Under the pieces are notes generated by a model. It did not search any database and was not told where the DNA came from. It worked only from the letters and a program-made list of their open reading frames with translations. Positions 1 through 5,005 of a stretch of DNA of 5,005 nucleotides are shown here, piece after piece (positions within the stretch are counted from its first letter, which is position 1; the number at the start of each line of letters is the position of its first letter). The DNA comes from Anaerolineales bacterium (GTDB taxonomy: Bacteria > Chloroflexota > Anaerolineae > 4572-78 > NAK82), in contig JAHELX010000503.1 in assembly GCA_024643945.1 (NCBI GenBank), forward strand, positions 1 through 5,005. Direction: 5' to 3'. Made by a program: the position numbers and the translations under genes.

Positions 1-715
1 TCTGGTGCAAGAGCACGAAGTTGACCACGCTGCCCAGCGAGTACTTCAAGCCATCGTGAGTGACGGCGTACTCTATGGCCTCGCTTATGGCAATGCCCAG
101 GCTACCTGGGTTTTCGGGGTTTTCAGCCAGGATCGCGCGACCGGCGTTGGTCTCTGAGCTGGGGCTGGGGACGACCTCGCCCCCCCATGTCTCCATGGCG
201 ATACGCCGGTAGGGTTTCTGCTGGAAGCTGACGGCAACCATGAAGACCTTACATGTCAGGCCGAAGAGTTGAGCAGCGAAACACAGGGCACTTCCCCACT
301 GCCCTGCCCCGGTCTCGGTAGCAAAGCCTTCCAGGCCTTCTTGCTTGGCGTAATAACACTGGGCCACGGCGGTGTTCGGCTTGTGGCTCCCTGGCGGGCT
401 GACGCCCTCCCACTTGTAGTAGATCCTGGCCGGAGTGTCCAGCGCCTTCTCCCAACGGACAGCCCGGTAGAGGGGCGAGGGACGCCACATCTTGAGCACG
501 TCTTGCACCTCGTCGGGGATCTCAATAAACTGCTCTGTGCTTACCTCCTGCTCAATGAGCGCTTGGGGAAAGACCGGCGCCAGGTCGTCAGGCCCAAGTA
601 GCTCCAGCGTTGCCGGATGCCGATATGGAGGAGGGGGCTGCTTCATATCCGCGATCACGTTGTACCAATGGGTAGGCATATCTTTTTCTTGTAGAAAGTA
701 TTTGTACTGCGGCAT
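1..715 (-). CDS. trpB2: Tryptophan synthase beta chain, TrpB2 type (partial, N-terminal 238 residues)
   Basis: PLP enzyme that joins indole and serine to make tryptophan; the TrpB2 branch often works without a canonical TrpA partner (family knowledge). The visible N-terminal half reads [18 protein letters not shown] and carries the TrpB2 hallmarks: WRPSPLYRA at about 77-86, the PLP-lysine motif GSHKPNTA with Lys112, and [11 protein letters not shown] at 134-144. A further stretch, [21 protein letters not shown] at about 166-186 (quoted here as its recognisable core), precedes [10 protein letters not shown]. About 200 residues are missing beyond the left edge, as the family is usually 430-460 long. 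The start at 715 has an ideal AGGAGG at 723-728 with a 7-nt spacer. It is the third gene after the T-box leader (trpS, ATPase, trpB2). I see no strong promoter of its own in the 122-bp gap, so read-through from the T-box promoter is likely (inference). Confidence 0.95.
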   Translation of the reverse strand, partial: MPQYKYFLQEKDMPTHWYNVIADMKQPPPPYRHPATLELLGPDDLAPVFPQALIEQEVSTEQFIEIPDEVQDVLKMWRPSPLYRAVRWEKALDTPARIYYKWEGVSPPGSHKPNTAVAQCYYAKQEGLEGFATETGAGQWGSALCFAAQLFGLTCKVFMVAVSFQQKPYRRIAMETWGGEVVPSPSSETNAGRAILAENPENPGSLGIAISEAIEYAVTHDGLKYSLGSVVNFVLLHQ

Positions 716-750
716 CTTTGTTCCTCCTGAGATTATGAAAGTGTCGGATT

Positions 751-795
751 TTACACACGGAAGAGATCAATAACGATAGCTATTTTCAGTAACAT
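751..795 (-). other. Possible 14-codon mini-ORF upstream of trpB2
   Basis: An ATG at 795 opens [14 protein letters not shown] and closes with TAA at 751. An AAGGAGG sits at 797-803, only one base from the ATG, which is too close for efficient use. CTG at codon 3 would be spaced better. There is no Trp codon, so it is not a classical trp leader peptide. It could be chance or a decayed gene end. Low confidence. Confidence 0.15.
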
Positions 796-809
796 GCCTC
801 CTTCCGATT

Positions 810-827
810 AGAGGTTGTCTGAAAAGT
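810..827. repeat. Solo element end resembling the MITE terminus
   Basis: On the plus strand, GTCTGAAAAGTCG at about 817-829 matches GTCTGAAAAGCCG in the left end of the MITE-like element at 3094 with one difference. The bases before it, TTAGAG, also resemble the CTAAGA at that border. It lies just past the stop codon of the ATPase gene. No inverted partner is visible nearby, so it may be a remnant or a one-ended footprint of the same repeat family. Chance similarity cannot be excluded. Confidence 0.35.
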
Positions 828-837
828 CGTTTAGTGA

Positions 838-1584
838 TCAGCCAGCCTCCGATAGCATGCAGGCGTCTCCGCTACCCAAGAATACAGTCCGATCAGCCAA
901 GAACTGTTTGTAGATTTTGTAGTGAGTGGTATCTTCGTAGACCACCTCCTCAATGCGGGACGAGTCAAAGCTAAAGATCTGGGCCCCCGGATAGGCCAGC
1001 AGGAGGGGAGAGTGGGTGGCTATGATGAACTGGGCATGACCTCCCGCCTCCAGTTGCTGCAAAAAGTTCAAAAGCTTTATCTGGCTCGCGGGTGAGAGTG
1101 CGGCCTCGGGCTCGTCAAGAAAGTAGATGCCCTTGATACGGTAACGACCACTGAAGTAACTCAGAATCCCCTCACCGTGGGACAACGTGTTCAGGATGTG
1201 ACCACCGTGATATTTCAGCCGACCGGGATCACACAAGGCAACGTCATCGATAAAATCGGCAAAATCGCGGAACGCCTCAGCCCTGAAAAGGGAGCCTGCT
1301 ACATTTCCATTTGACCACGTCACAGTGATATAGTCCGCCAGTCGGGTTTCGTAGGGGTTGTTGTGAGCGACGTGTCGCTTGGGCTTGTCCCAGATACAGA
1401 CATCGCACTTTCTGGTGATGGCTTCCAGCAAGGTAGACTTGCCCGATCCGTTCTCACCCACAAAGAAGGCCACAGGTCTTCTGAAGGTCAGCTCGGTCGT
1501 CTTGTTGAGAATTGGGATATTGAACGGATAGAATCGATGGGTTGGATAACGATCACTGTTGATTCTGACTTTGCTGAGATACAT
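838..1584 (-). CDS. AAA/ABC-type ATPase, COG3910-like
   Basis: Predicted cytoplasmic ATPase of 248 residues with an ABC-type nucleotide-binding fold and no membrane segment. Visible motifs in order: Walker A GENGSGKST at 43-51, an ABC-signature-like LSHGE at 134-138, Walker B IYFLDEPEAALS at 153-164 with catalytic Glu158 or Glu160, and the switch His191 in IATHSP. The opening (MYLSKVRI, then a YPFNIPIL-like segment) and size fit the COG3910 group of uncharacterised predicted ATPases; its cellular role and partner are unknown. The frame extends upstream to an ATG at 1665, but the start at 1584 is preferred. It has GGAGG at 1592-1596 with a 7-nt spacer, and the homology begins at MYLSKV. It lies 99 bp after trpS and 122 bp before trpB2 on the same strand, so it is probably co-transcribed. 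Nothing in its sequence ties it to tryptophan. Confidence 0.9.
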   Translation of the reverse strand: MYLSKVRINSDRYPTHRFYPFNIPILNKTTELTFRRPVAFFVGENGSGKSTLLEAITRKCDVCIWDKPKRHVAHNNPYETRLADYITVTWSNGNVAGSLFRAEAFRDFADFIDDVALCDPGRLKYHGGHILNTLSHGEGILSYFSGRYRIKGIYFLDEPEAALSPASQIKLLNFLQQLEAGGHAQFIIATHSPLLLAYPGAQIFSFDSSRIEEVVYEDTTHYKIYKQFLADRTVFLGSGDACMLSEAG

Positions 1585-1609
1585 CCCTGATCCTCCAGTG
1601 AACTCACTT

Positions 1610-1630
1610 CGACACGCACCGACCGTGTCG
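1610..1630 (-). other. Small hairpin in the trpS-ATPase gap
   Basis: A perfect 7-bp inverted repeat, CGACACG / CGTGTCG, has a 7-nt loop and lies between trpS and the ATPase gene. No run of T follows on either strand, so it is not a convincing intrinsic terminator. It could mark RNA processing or be incidental. A separate 10-bp palindrome GGAAATTTCC lies at 1669-1678, just after the trpS stop. Confidence 0.3.
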
Positions 1631-1683
1631 CCTATTACTACAGGCTGCGCCTCAGATAGCTTCACGCCGGAAATTTCCCCCTA

Positions 1684-2757
1684 TCAACAAAATATCAGCT
1701 TGCTGACTGATGCTAAGAGTTGGCTATCCACTCCGGACGGCTGGCTGGCCCGGTGCCGGTACCCGTACAGCCCCATGGCATCCCGCACCAACGCCATCGT
1801 TTCAGCGGCCTCAGCCCGCATGCGACGGTTGCCCTCGGCCAAAATGTCGTCCACCAACTCAGGCTGGGCTCCATAGTGGGCGCGTCGTTCGCGAATTGGA
1901 TCCAGCATCGCATTGAGGGCACGTGCCAGCTTCTTCTTGACCTCCACATCGCCCACTTTTCCTCGCCGGTAGCGGTCTTTGAGATCATTCACCTCGTCCC
2001 GGTCGGGGTTGAAAGCATCGTGATAGATAAAGACCGGATTGCCCTCCACCCGACCGGGGATGTCGGCACGTACCCGGTTGGGATCGGTGAACATACCCAT
2101 CACTTTCCTTTCCACCATTTTCGCGTCGTCCGACAGGTAGATGGCGTTGTCGAGACTTTTGCTCATTTTCGCCTGTCCGTCGGTGCCGACCAGCGTCGGA
2201 ACTTCGCCGATGAGCGCCTCCGGCACGGGGAAGACATCACCATACAGCCGATTGAAGCGGCGGGCGATTTCACGGGTCACCTCAACATGCGCCTCGTTAT
2301 CTTTGCCAACCGGTACCAGATGGGCACGCGGCAGCAGGATGTCGGCCGCCTGCAACACAGGGTAGCCCAACAGCCCGAAAGGCATTACTTCCAAATGGGC
2401 TGCCCCGGCCATCTCCTTCAGAGAAGGTACTCGCTCCAGTCGGGGCACGCTGACCAGCATGCCAAAGAGAGTGTTTAGTTCGTAAGTCTCCGGAACGGCA
2501 CTTTGCACGAAGATGGTAGCCCGGTCTGGATCAATGCCCACCGCCAGGTAATCCAGCACTGTCTGGCGGATATTATCGGCCAGATCATCGATATGCTCCT
2601 TCTCTGGCCGGGTAGTGAGCGTGTGCAAATCGGCGATGATGAAAAAACACTCGTATTCGTCTTGCAAGGCGACCCGGTTGCGCAGACTGCCCACGTAGTG
2701 TCCCAGGTGCAGTCTACCAGTTGGCCGGTCGCCGGTCAGGATACGTTTTCTAGTCAT
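1684..2757 (-). CDS. trpS: Tryptophanyl-tRNA synthetase
   Basis: Class I aminoacyl-tRNA synthetase that activates tryptophan with ATP and charges tRNA-Trp in the cytoplasm. The 357-residue protein opens [20 protein letters not shown], with the HIGH-type motif HLGH at 17-20. The active-site region runs through [15 protein letters not shown] and [13 protein letters not shown] to [21 protein letters not shown]. The KMSKS loop is intact at 197-201. Length is slightly above the usual 330-350; the extra part is a C-terminal tail ending SVSKLIFC that looks unconserved. The ORF opens upstream at 2784, but that start lies in the terminator U-tract. The start at 2757 has AAGGAGG with a 7-nt spacer and begins where the family begins. 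Expression is controlled by the tryptophan T-box immediately upstream. It is first in a likely trpS-ATPase-trpB2 unit. Confidence 0.98.
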   Translation of the reverse strand: MTRKRILTGDRPTGRLHLGHYVGSLRNRVALQDEYECFFIIADLHTLTTRPEKEHIDDLADNIRQTVLDYLAVGIDPDRATIFVQSAVPETYELNTLFGMLVSVPRLERVPSLKEMAGAAHLEVMPFGLLGYPVLQAADILLPRAHLVPVGKDNEAHVEVTREIARRFNRLYGDVFPVPEALIGEVPTLVGTDGQAKMSKSLDNAIYLSDDAKMVERKVMGMFTDPNRVRADIPGRVEGNPVFIYHDAFNPDRDEVNDLKDRYRRGKVGDVEVKKKLARALNAMLDPIRERRAHYGAQPELVDDILAEGNRRMRAEAAETMALVRDAMGLYGYRHRASQPSGVDSQLLASVSKLIFC

Positions 2758-2777
2758 CGTGATGTAACCTCCTTCGT

Positions 2778-2813
2778 AAAACAAAATGCCCCCATCCCAT
2801 AAGGGACGGAGGC
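2778..2813 (-). terminator. T-box-controlled intrinsic terminator of trpS
   Basis: GCCTCCGTCCC pairs fully with GGGATGGGGGC across a TTAT loop (11 bp, two G-U pairs), followed by ATTTTGTTTT. The 5' arm contains the CCTCCGTCCC that would instead pair within the antiterminator next to the T-box sequence. It sits just upstream of the trpS ribosome binding site, as expected for transcriptional attenuation. Confidence 0.93.
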
Positions 2814-2865
2814 TTGATAGCTCCCCGCGGTGCCACCCAATTTAGGCTACTCACCCGGCAGAAGC

Positions 2866-2889
2866 AAAAACCCCGCCGTGATGGCGGGG
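2866..2889 (-). terminator. Extra terminator-like hairpin inside T-box Stem III
   Basis: On the minus strand CCCCGCC and GGCGGGG form a 7-bp all-GC stem (8 with a flanking A-T) across a 5-nt loop and are followed directly by TTTTT. That is the form of an intrinsic terminator. It is nested inside a longer Stem III helix formed by GGCT/AGCC and CTCACC/GGTGAG (2845-2915) and lies upstream of the T-box antiterminator. It could be just the tip of Stem III or a second, tRNA-independent termination point. Confidence 0.55.
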
Positions 2890-3093
2890 TGCGATTCAAA
2901 CCCGGTGAGCCAGCCTCACTCGTTGCAGGTACGTAACGCCACAGCGCGTCTGATACCCTCTGCCTTGATAACGGTGGCGGCTCCGGCACGGCATACTCAT
3001 TGGCGGGCACATACCATAGCCAACTTTCAACCTGCAACTCCCAGGTCCATTCAGCGTCTGCGCTGGTATCGAGCTTTCAGCCCCCTCCCTAAG

Positions 3094-3288
3094 AATCTGT
3101 CTGAAAAGCCGTGGGGTGGGCTTTTCCCCACCCACGGTCCCGAGCGCCCAATGGTCCCCTGCACAGGGGAAAGCCCCCCACGGGGCTGCACAGGGGAGAG
3201 GGGACCTATGGGCTAGCCTGCCTCGGCAGCCCGGCCCATAGGTCCCCTTTGGGGAAAAGGCTGCCCCACCCTACTTTTCACACACACT
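3094..3288. mobile_element. MITE-like element inserted in T-box Stem I
   Basis: A 195-bp, very GC-rich segment bounded by the 5-bp direct repeat CTAAG at 3089-3093 and 3289-3293. Its ends are imperfect terminal inverted repeats: AATCTGTCTGAAAAGC on the left and AGTGTGTGTGAAAAGT on the right (minus strand), 12 of 16 identical, with similarity continuing inward through GGGTGGG and TTTTCCCC. It has no coding capacity. Inside are strong inverted repeats, including a perfect 14-bp pair at 3200-3213 / 3234-3247 and CCCCTG/CAGGGG hairpins. Size, ends, target duplication and lack of a gene fit a non-autonomous MITE. The TGTCTGAAAAG ends recall IS4/IS5-type elements, which is only a suggestion. A similar end occurs at 810-827. 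Confidence 0.7.
3200..3247. repeat. Perfect 14-bp inverted repeat inside the MITE-like element
   Basis: GGGGACCTATGGGC at 3200-3213 is exactly reverse-complementary to GCCCATAGGTCCCC at 3234-3247, with a 20-nt GC-rich loop. The left arm can also pair with GGTCCCC at 3153-3159, so two alternative folds compete. In the leader RNA this makes a very stable arm. Confidence 0.8.
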
Positions 3289-3371
3289 CTAAGCGGAGAG
3301 TACCCGACTCTCTGGAACCTCGCCTTGACGCCTACTCATCCTGTTCGACGTCTTTACTATTAGTTGAGGCG

Positions 3372-3400
3372 AGTATAGCACGTCTCAGTCCGCTTGTCAA
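3372..3400 (-). promoter_or_regulatory. Sigma70-type promoter of the T-box/trpS transcript
   Basis: A perfect -35 TTGACA at 3395-3400 and -10 TATACT at 3372-3377 are separated by exactly 17 bp. The predicted start near 3365 lies just before the first T-box Stem I elements. The -35 begins three bases after the trxA stop codon; no terminator separates trxA from this promoter, so some read-through from trxA is possible. Confidence 0.9.
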
Positions 3401-3403
3401 GAG

Positions 3404-3742
3404 CTATTCGGACACAGGGGGCAGATGAGGCAAAATGCGCGAGAGTAATCGCTCCTTAGGCATGGCACCCACCAATCGCTCCACCGCTTGCCCGTTCTTG
3501 AACAGAATCACGGTGGGGATACTTTGCACGCCCAGCCTCATCGCTATCTGGTTATTTTCATCCACGTCTACTTTGGCGATCTTGATCTGACCGTCGTAAT
3601 CCTCGGCGATTTCTTCAAGAATAGGGGCAATCATCTTACACGGCCCACACCATTCCGCCCAGAAGTCGGTGAGAACAGGTATGTCAGACTTAAGCACTTG
3701 GGTGTCGAAGGTACTGTCGGTGACGTGAACTGGTTTAGCCAT
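3404..3742 (-). CDS. trxA: Thioredoxin
   Basis: Small cytoplasmic dithiol-disulfide oxidoreductase, reduced by thioredoxin reductase, that supplies electrons to reductases and peroxidases. The 112-residue protein has the whole fold: buried Asp26 in DFWAEW, the active site WCGPCK at 31-36, the KVDVDEN segment at 57-63, cis-Pro76 in SIPT, and the C-terminal [13 protein letters not shown]. There is no signal peptide. Length is normal for TrxA. The start at 3742 follows a purine-rich AGGAAGGAAG about 9 bases upstream. It has its own promoter and is divergent from the OsmC-like selenoprotein gene; both are thiol or selenol redox proteins, so a shared redox role is plausible but inferred. Confidence 0.97.
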   Translation of the reverse strand: MAKPVHVTDSTFDTQVLKSDIPVLTDFWAEWCGPCKMIAPILEEIAEDYDGQIKIAKVDVDENNQIAMRLGVQSIPTVILFKNGQAVERLVGAMPKERLLSRILPHLPPVSE

Positions 3743-3819
3743 TGGTCAATGCTTCCTTCCTCATTGGTTGATGCAAGTCATGGACACCGCATTCAGGTAA
3801 TGCCCGCCAGGTGCCATAT

Positions 3820-3848
3820 ATCTTAACGTTTTTGCACCGGTTCGTCAA
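3820..3848 (-). promoter_or_regulatory. Promoter of trxA
   Basis: A -35 TTGACG at 3843-3848 (5 of 6 to consensus) and -10 TAAGAT at 3820-3825 are separated by 17 bp. The predicted start near 3813 leaves a leader of about 70 nt. It lies back to back with the plus-strand promoter at 3862, 13 bp apart. Confidence 0.75.
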
Positions 3849-3861
3849 GCCGCGGGTGTGC

Positions 3862-3890
3862 TTGAGACTTTTAAGATTCTAAGGTATACT
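3862..3890 (+). promoter_or_regulatory. Promoter of the OsmC-like selenoprotein gene
   Basis: A -35 TTGAGA at 3862-3867 and -10 TATACT at 3885-3890 have a 17-bp spacer. The predicted start near 3897 gives a leader of about 90 nt ending in a strong GAGGAGGT (3973-3980), 5 bases before the ATG. The short gap to the divergent trxA promoter could be served by a shared regulator, but no clear operator palindrome is seen. Confidence 0.8.
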
Positions 3891-3985
3891 TCTTCCCCTT
3901 AATCTCCCGAGACTCCTTACTCTCCGGCGAGGGAAAAAGCTGCTGGTGGACAGGGGGGACAGAATCACTTTAGAGGAGGTCACTG

Positions 3986-4474
3986 ATGAATGAATCTGTT
4001 GTGTATCGCTCCCACGTGCGTATTGAGCGCGTGAAAGGCCCGTTGCGCAGAGCCTATCTGCCGGTAGAGCCGGAACCGATCTACTTCGGCGTTCACTCTG
4101 AGATCGCCGAGCATTACCGTGTGGATCCAAAGGTCCTCGAACCTCACGCCGCAACCCTGGACTATCTCGTAGCCGCAGCCGCCGGTTGACTGACGGGTAC
4201 CCTGGGAGGCGCGCTGGAGGCGCGCGATATTCCGGCTGGAGAAGGACGATTCATCTCGGAGGCGGTCGGCGAGATCGAAAAAGAGGGGAATGTGCTGGTT
4301 GTACGGCGCATTCAAGTAACGTATCACCTGCGCCTTGCCCCCGACAAACGCGAGGCGGCAATGCGTGCCCACAGTTTCCACGCTGACAACTGCCCGGTTG
4401 CGCGCACCATCCGTGACTGCGTTTCCATCACGACGTCGCTGGAGATGGAAGACCTGGCGGAGAACGCTGAATGA
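3986..4474 (+). CDS. OsmC-like selenoprotein (in-frame UGA read as selenocysteine)
   Basis: An OsmC/Ohr-superfamily protein, likely a thiol- or selenol-dependent reductase of peroxides or other oxidised substrates in the cytoplasm. The frame starts at 3986 with a strong GAGGAGGT and meets TGA at 4187-4189. It then continues in the same frame with family-typical sequence to TGA at 4472-4474, giving 162 residues. The text before the UGA (EPHAATLDYLVAAAAG) and after it (LTGTLGGALEARDI) is the conserved block where OsmC-like proteins have their first redox cysteine (AAGCLTG). The UGA therefore replaces exactly that Cys as Sec68. The second conserved cysteine is present as Cys136 in NCPVARTI, with another at Cys145. 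A SECIS-like hairpin follows the UGA. Automatic callers would give a 67-residue ORF and a separate 3' ORF. A nonsense mutation is the alternative, but the exact position and the intact downstream frame argue against it. Confidence 0.9.
4201..4235 (+). promoter_or_regulatory. Bacterial SECIS element
   Basis: Just after the UGA the mRNA can form a hairpin: an upper stem GCGCGC (4209-4214) with GCGCGC (4220-4225) closes a UGGAG loop. A lower stem pairs CC and GGGA (4201-4207) with UUCCGG (4230-4235), leaving U4203 bulged. The loop begins 26 nt after the UGA and has a G within its first two bases. Both fit the known bacterial SECIS pattern bound by SelB. The lower stem is my own pairing and is less certain. 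Confidence 0.75.
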
Positions 4475-4500
4475 GGCACTTATGCCGCGTATAGGGCTAT

Positions 4501-4529
4501 TTGCGCGTAGCGGCAGCGCGGGGTAGAAT
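4501..4529 (+). promoter_or_regulatory. Probable promoter of the phosphodiesterase-like gene
   Basis: A weak -35 TTGCGC at 4501-4506 (3 of 6) and a good -10 TAGAAT at 4524-4529 (5 of 6) have a 17-bp spacer. The predicted start at about 4536 coincides with the first base of the structured element at 4537-4594, which supports the call. It may be only one of two ways to transcribe the gene, as no terminator follows the OsmC gene. Confidence 0.5.
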
Positions 4530-4536
4530 CCAACGA

Positions 4537-4594
4537 CCTTCGCACCCGGATAGGTCGGTGCCCGACGAATCTGTATTCTCATCCTAAGCGAAGG
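4537..4594 (+). ncRNA. Nested stem structure in the 5' leader, possible cis-regulatory RNA
   Basis: Three nested perfect helices: CCTTCGC (4537-4543) with GCGAAGG (4588-4594); GGAT with ATCC; and GTCGG with CCGAC across a TGC loop. The unpaired part between the inner helices is AATCTGTATTCTC-like. No known riboswitch class is recognised, and no T-run follows, so it is not a terminator. It begins where the predicted transcript begins and ends about 58 bp before the start codon. Confidence 0.4.
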
Positions 4595-4652
4595 CAAATG
4601 ACTCACCGGCGAGGCCCGCCATTCCTCTGCCGACCCGAGGCCTGGACCTGCT

Positions 4653-5005
4653 ATGCCAAAATATGCCCGTATCTTTCTCAGTCTGCTGATCTTGGCAGCG
4701 GCGGCTATTGGTGCTTACCGTGGGGCCAATGCCCTGCAGCAGTCAGTATATACTTATCAATCGCCGTTATCGATGGCTCGGGTTCCGCTCGGCGAGCCAA
4801 TGCCGGCTCAAACTCAGCGCGTTGTGGTAGTTGTGATTGGTGGCCTGGGCTACGCCGCAACCCGTTCGCTAGACATGCCGAACCTGGAGACGTTGCTCGA
4901 AGCCGGCGCTTCGGCGCTAATGATCAGCCGCCCGCCCACCTACTCATCCCCCGCATGGACGACAATGGTGACCGGCGTCTGGCCCGAGTTGAATAACGCA
5001 CCCAT
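4653..5005 (+). CDS. Membrane-anchored alkaline-phosphatase-superfamily (phosphodiesterase-like) protein, partial
   Basis: Only the first 117 residues are in the window. Residues 5-22 (ARIFLSLLILAAAAIGAY) form an N-terminal membrane anchor or signal, so the catalytic domain is probably outside the membrane. From 57 comes VVVVVIGGLGYAATRSLDMPNLETLL, then SRPPTYSSPAWTTMVTGVWPELNNAP. This pattern matches type I phosphodiesterase/nucleotide pyrophosphatase proteins, with Ser98 where the Ser/Thr nucleophile is expected. Oddly, the first strand normally ends in a metal-binding Asp (VVxxVDGL) and here has Gly63. The start at 4653 is the only ATG after an in-frame stop at 4599-4601; its ribosome binding site is weak (GAGG at 4637-4640). 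The substrate cannot be told. Confidence 0.8.
   Translation, partial: MPKYARIFLSLLILAAAAIGAYRGANALQQSVYTYQSPLSMARVPLGEPMPAQTQRVVVVVIGGLGYAATRSLDMPNLETLLEAGASALMISRPPTYSSPAWTTMVTGVWPELNNAP

Larger units (their letters stand above)
2758..3365 (-). promoter_or_regulatory. Tryptophan T-box riboswitch leader of trpS
   Basis: The leader RNA senses the charging state of tRNA-Trp and chooses between terminator and antiterminator. Seen directly: the T-box sequence GGGTGGCACCGCGG at 2825-2838, which pairs with the tRNA acceptor end; a competing terminator at 2778-2813; and Stem I landmarks AGTA (3333-3336), AGAGAG (3308-3313) and GAATGGACC, whose UGG at 3047-3049 is the specifier codon for Trp. The helix next to the specifier loop, GGCGTC with GACGCT, is paired. 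Distal Stem I pairs TCGGG (3303-3307) with CTCGA and ends in a UGAAA T-loop-like turn. A long Stem III occupies 2845-2915. The leader is about 600 nt, much longer than the usual 200-350, partly because of a 195-bp inserted element at 3094-3288. The start at about 3365 is inferred from the promoter. Confidence 0.95.

Noticed and set aside
1585..1665. Upstream start at 1665 for the ATPase
   Set aside because: The added 27 residues are not family-like, while the start at 1584 has GGAGG at ideal spacing and begins the conserved domain.
1720..2478. Plus-strand 252-codon open frame
   Set aside because: It is the antisense shadow of trpS, whose motifs (HLGH, KMSKS) are intact on the minus strand.
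2758..2784. Upstream start at 2784 for trpS
   Set aside because: It lies in the U-tract of the T-box terminator; the start at 2757 has a strong ribosome binding site.
2881..2910. tRNA-like T-arm text GGGTTTGAATCG
   Set aside because: The flanking bases do not form a T-stem or cloverleaf, and the segment fits within T-box Stem III.
4187..4474. OsmC gene as a pseudogene broken by a nonsense mutation
   Set aside because: The stop is exactly at the catalytic Cys codon, the downstream frame is intact and conserved, and a SECIS-like hairpin follows.
4483..4515. Hairpin TGCCGC/GCGGCA after the OsmC gene as a terminator
   Set aside because: It has a 21-nt loop and no following T-run, and it overlaps the likely promoter at 4501-4529.
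3980..4606. Minus-strand 208-codon open frame
   Set aside because: It is antisense to the OsmC-like gene, has no recognisable family sequence and no ribosome binding site; the plus strand has strong promoter, RBS and homology.

Overview
This 5,005-base window looks like a chromosomal piece from a GC-moderate, Gram-positive-like or Chloroflexota-type bacterium. The pointers are a T-box leader on trpS, a TrpB2-type tryptophan synthase beta chain, a COG3910-type ATPase and strong sigma70-like promoters. The phylum is an inference and is not proved by the sequence. There are six protein genes: four on the minus strand (trpB2, ATPase, trpS, trxA) and two on the plus strand (an OsmC-like selenoprotein and a membrane-anchored phosphodiesterase-like protein).

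Left and centre (1-3400, minus strand, read right to left). A consensus promoter just after the trxA stop drives a leader of about 600 nt. This leader is a tryptophan T-box riboswitch: it has the T-box sequence, a UGG specifier codon in a canonical specifier loop, and an 11-bp terminator with a U-tract just before the trpS ribosome binding site. trpS is followed on the same strand by a small ABC-type ATPase and then trpB2, which runs off the left edge. No convincing terminator or strong promoter lies between these genes, so uncharged tRNA-Trp may control both tryptophan charging and a tryptophan synthase subunit. A 195-bp, GC-rich, MITE-like element flanked by a 5-bp direct repeat sits in the distal loop of T-box Stem I. 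Removing it and one copy of the repeat restores a clean 6-bp hairpin.

Right (3404-5005). trxA (minus) and an OsmC-like gene (plus) diverge from a region with two back-to-back 17-bp-spaced promoters. The OsmC gene has an in-frame UGA exactly where the family has its first redox cysteine. The reading frame continues to the conserved second cysteine, and a bacterial SECIS-like hairpin starts just after the UGA. I read it as one 162-residue selenoprotein and not as two short ORFs. Downstream, a probable promoter leads into a nested 58-nt RNA fold and then the start of a membrane-anchored alkaline-phosphatase-superfamily protein that lacks an expected metal-binding Asp.

The two most notable items are the selenocysteine OsmC with its SECIS and the mobile-element insertion inside a T-box that appears to keep the riboswitch fold.
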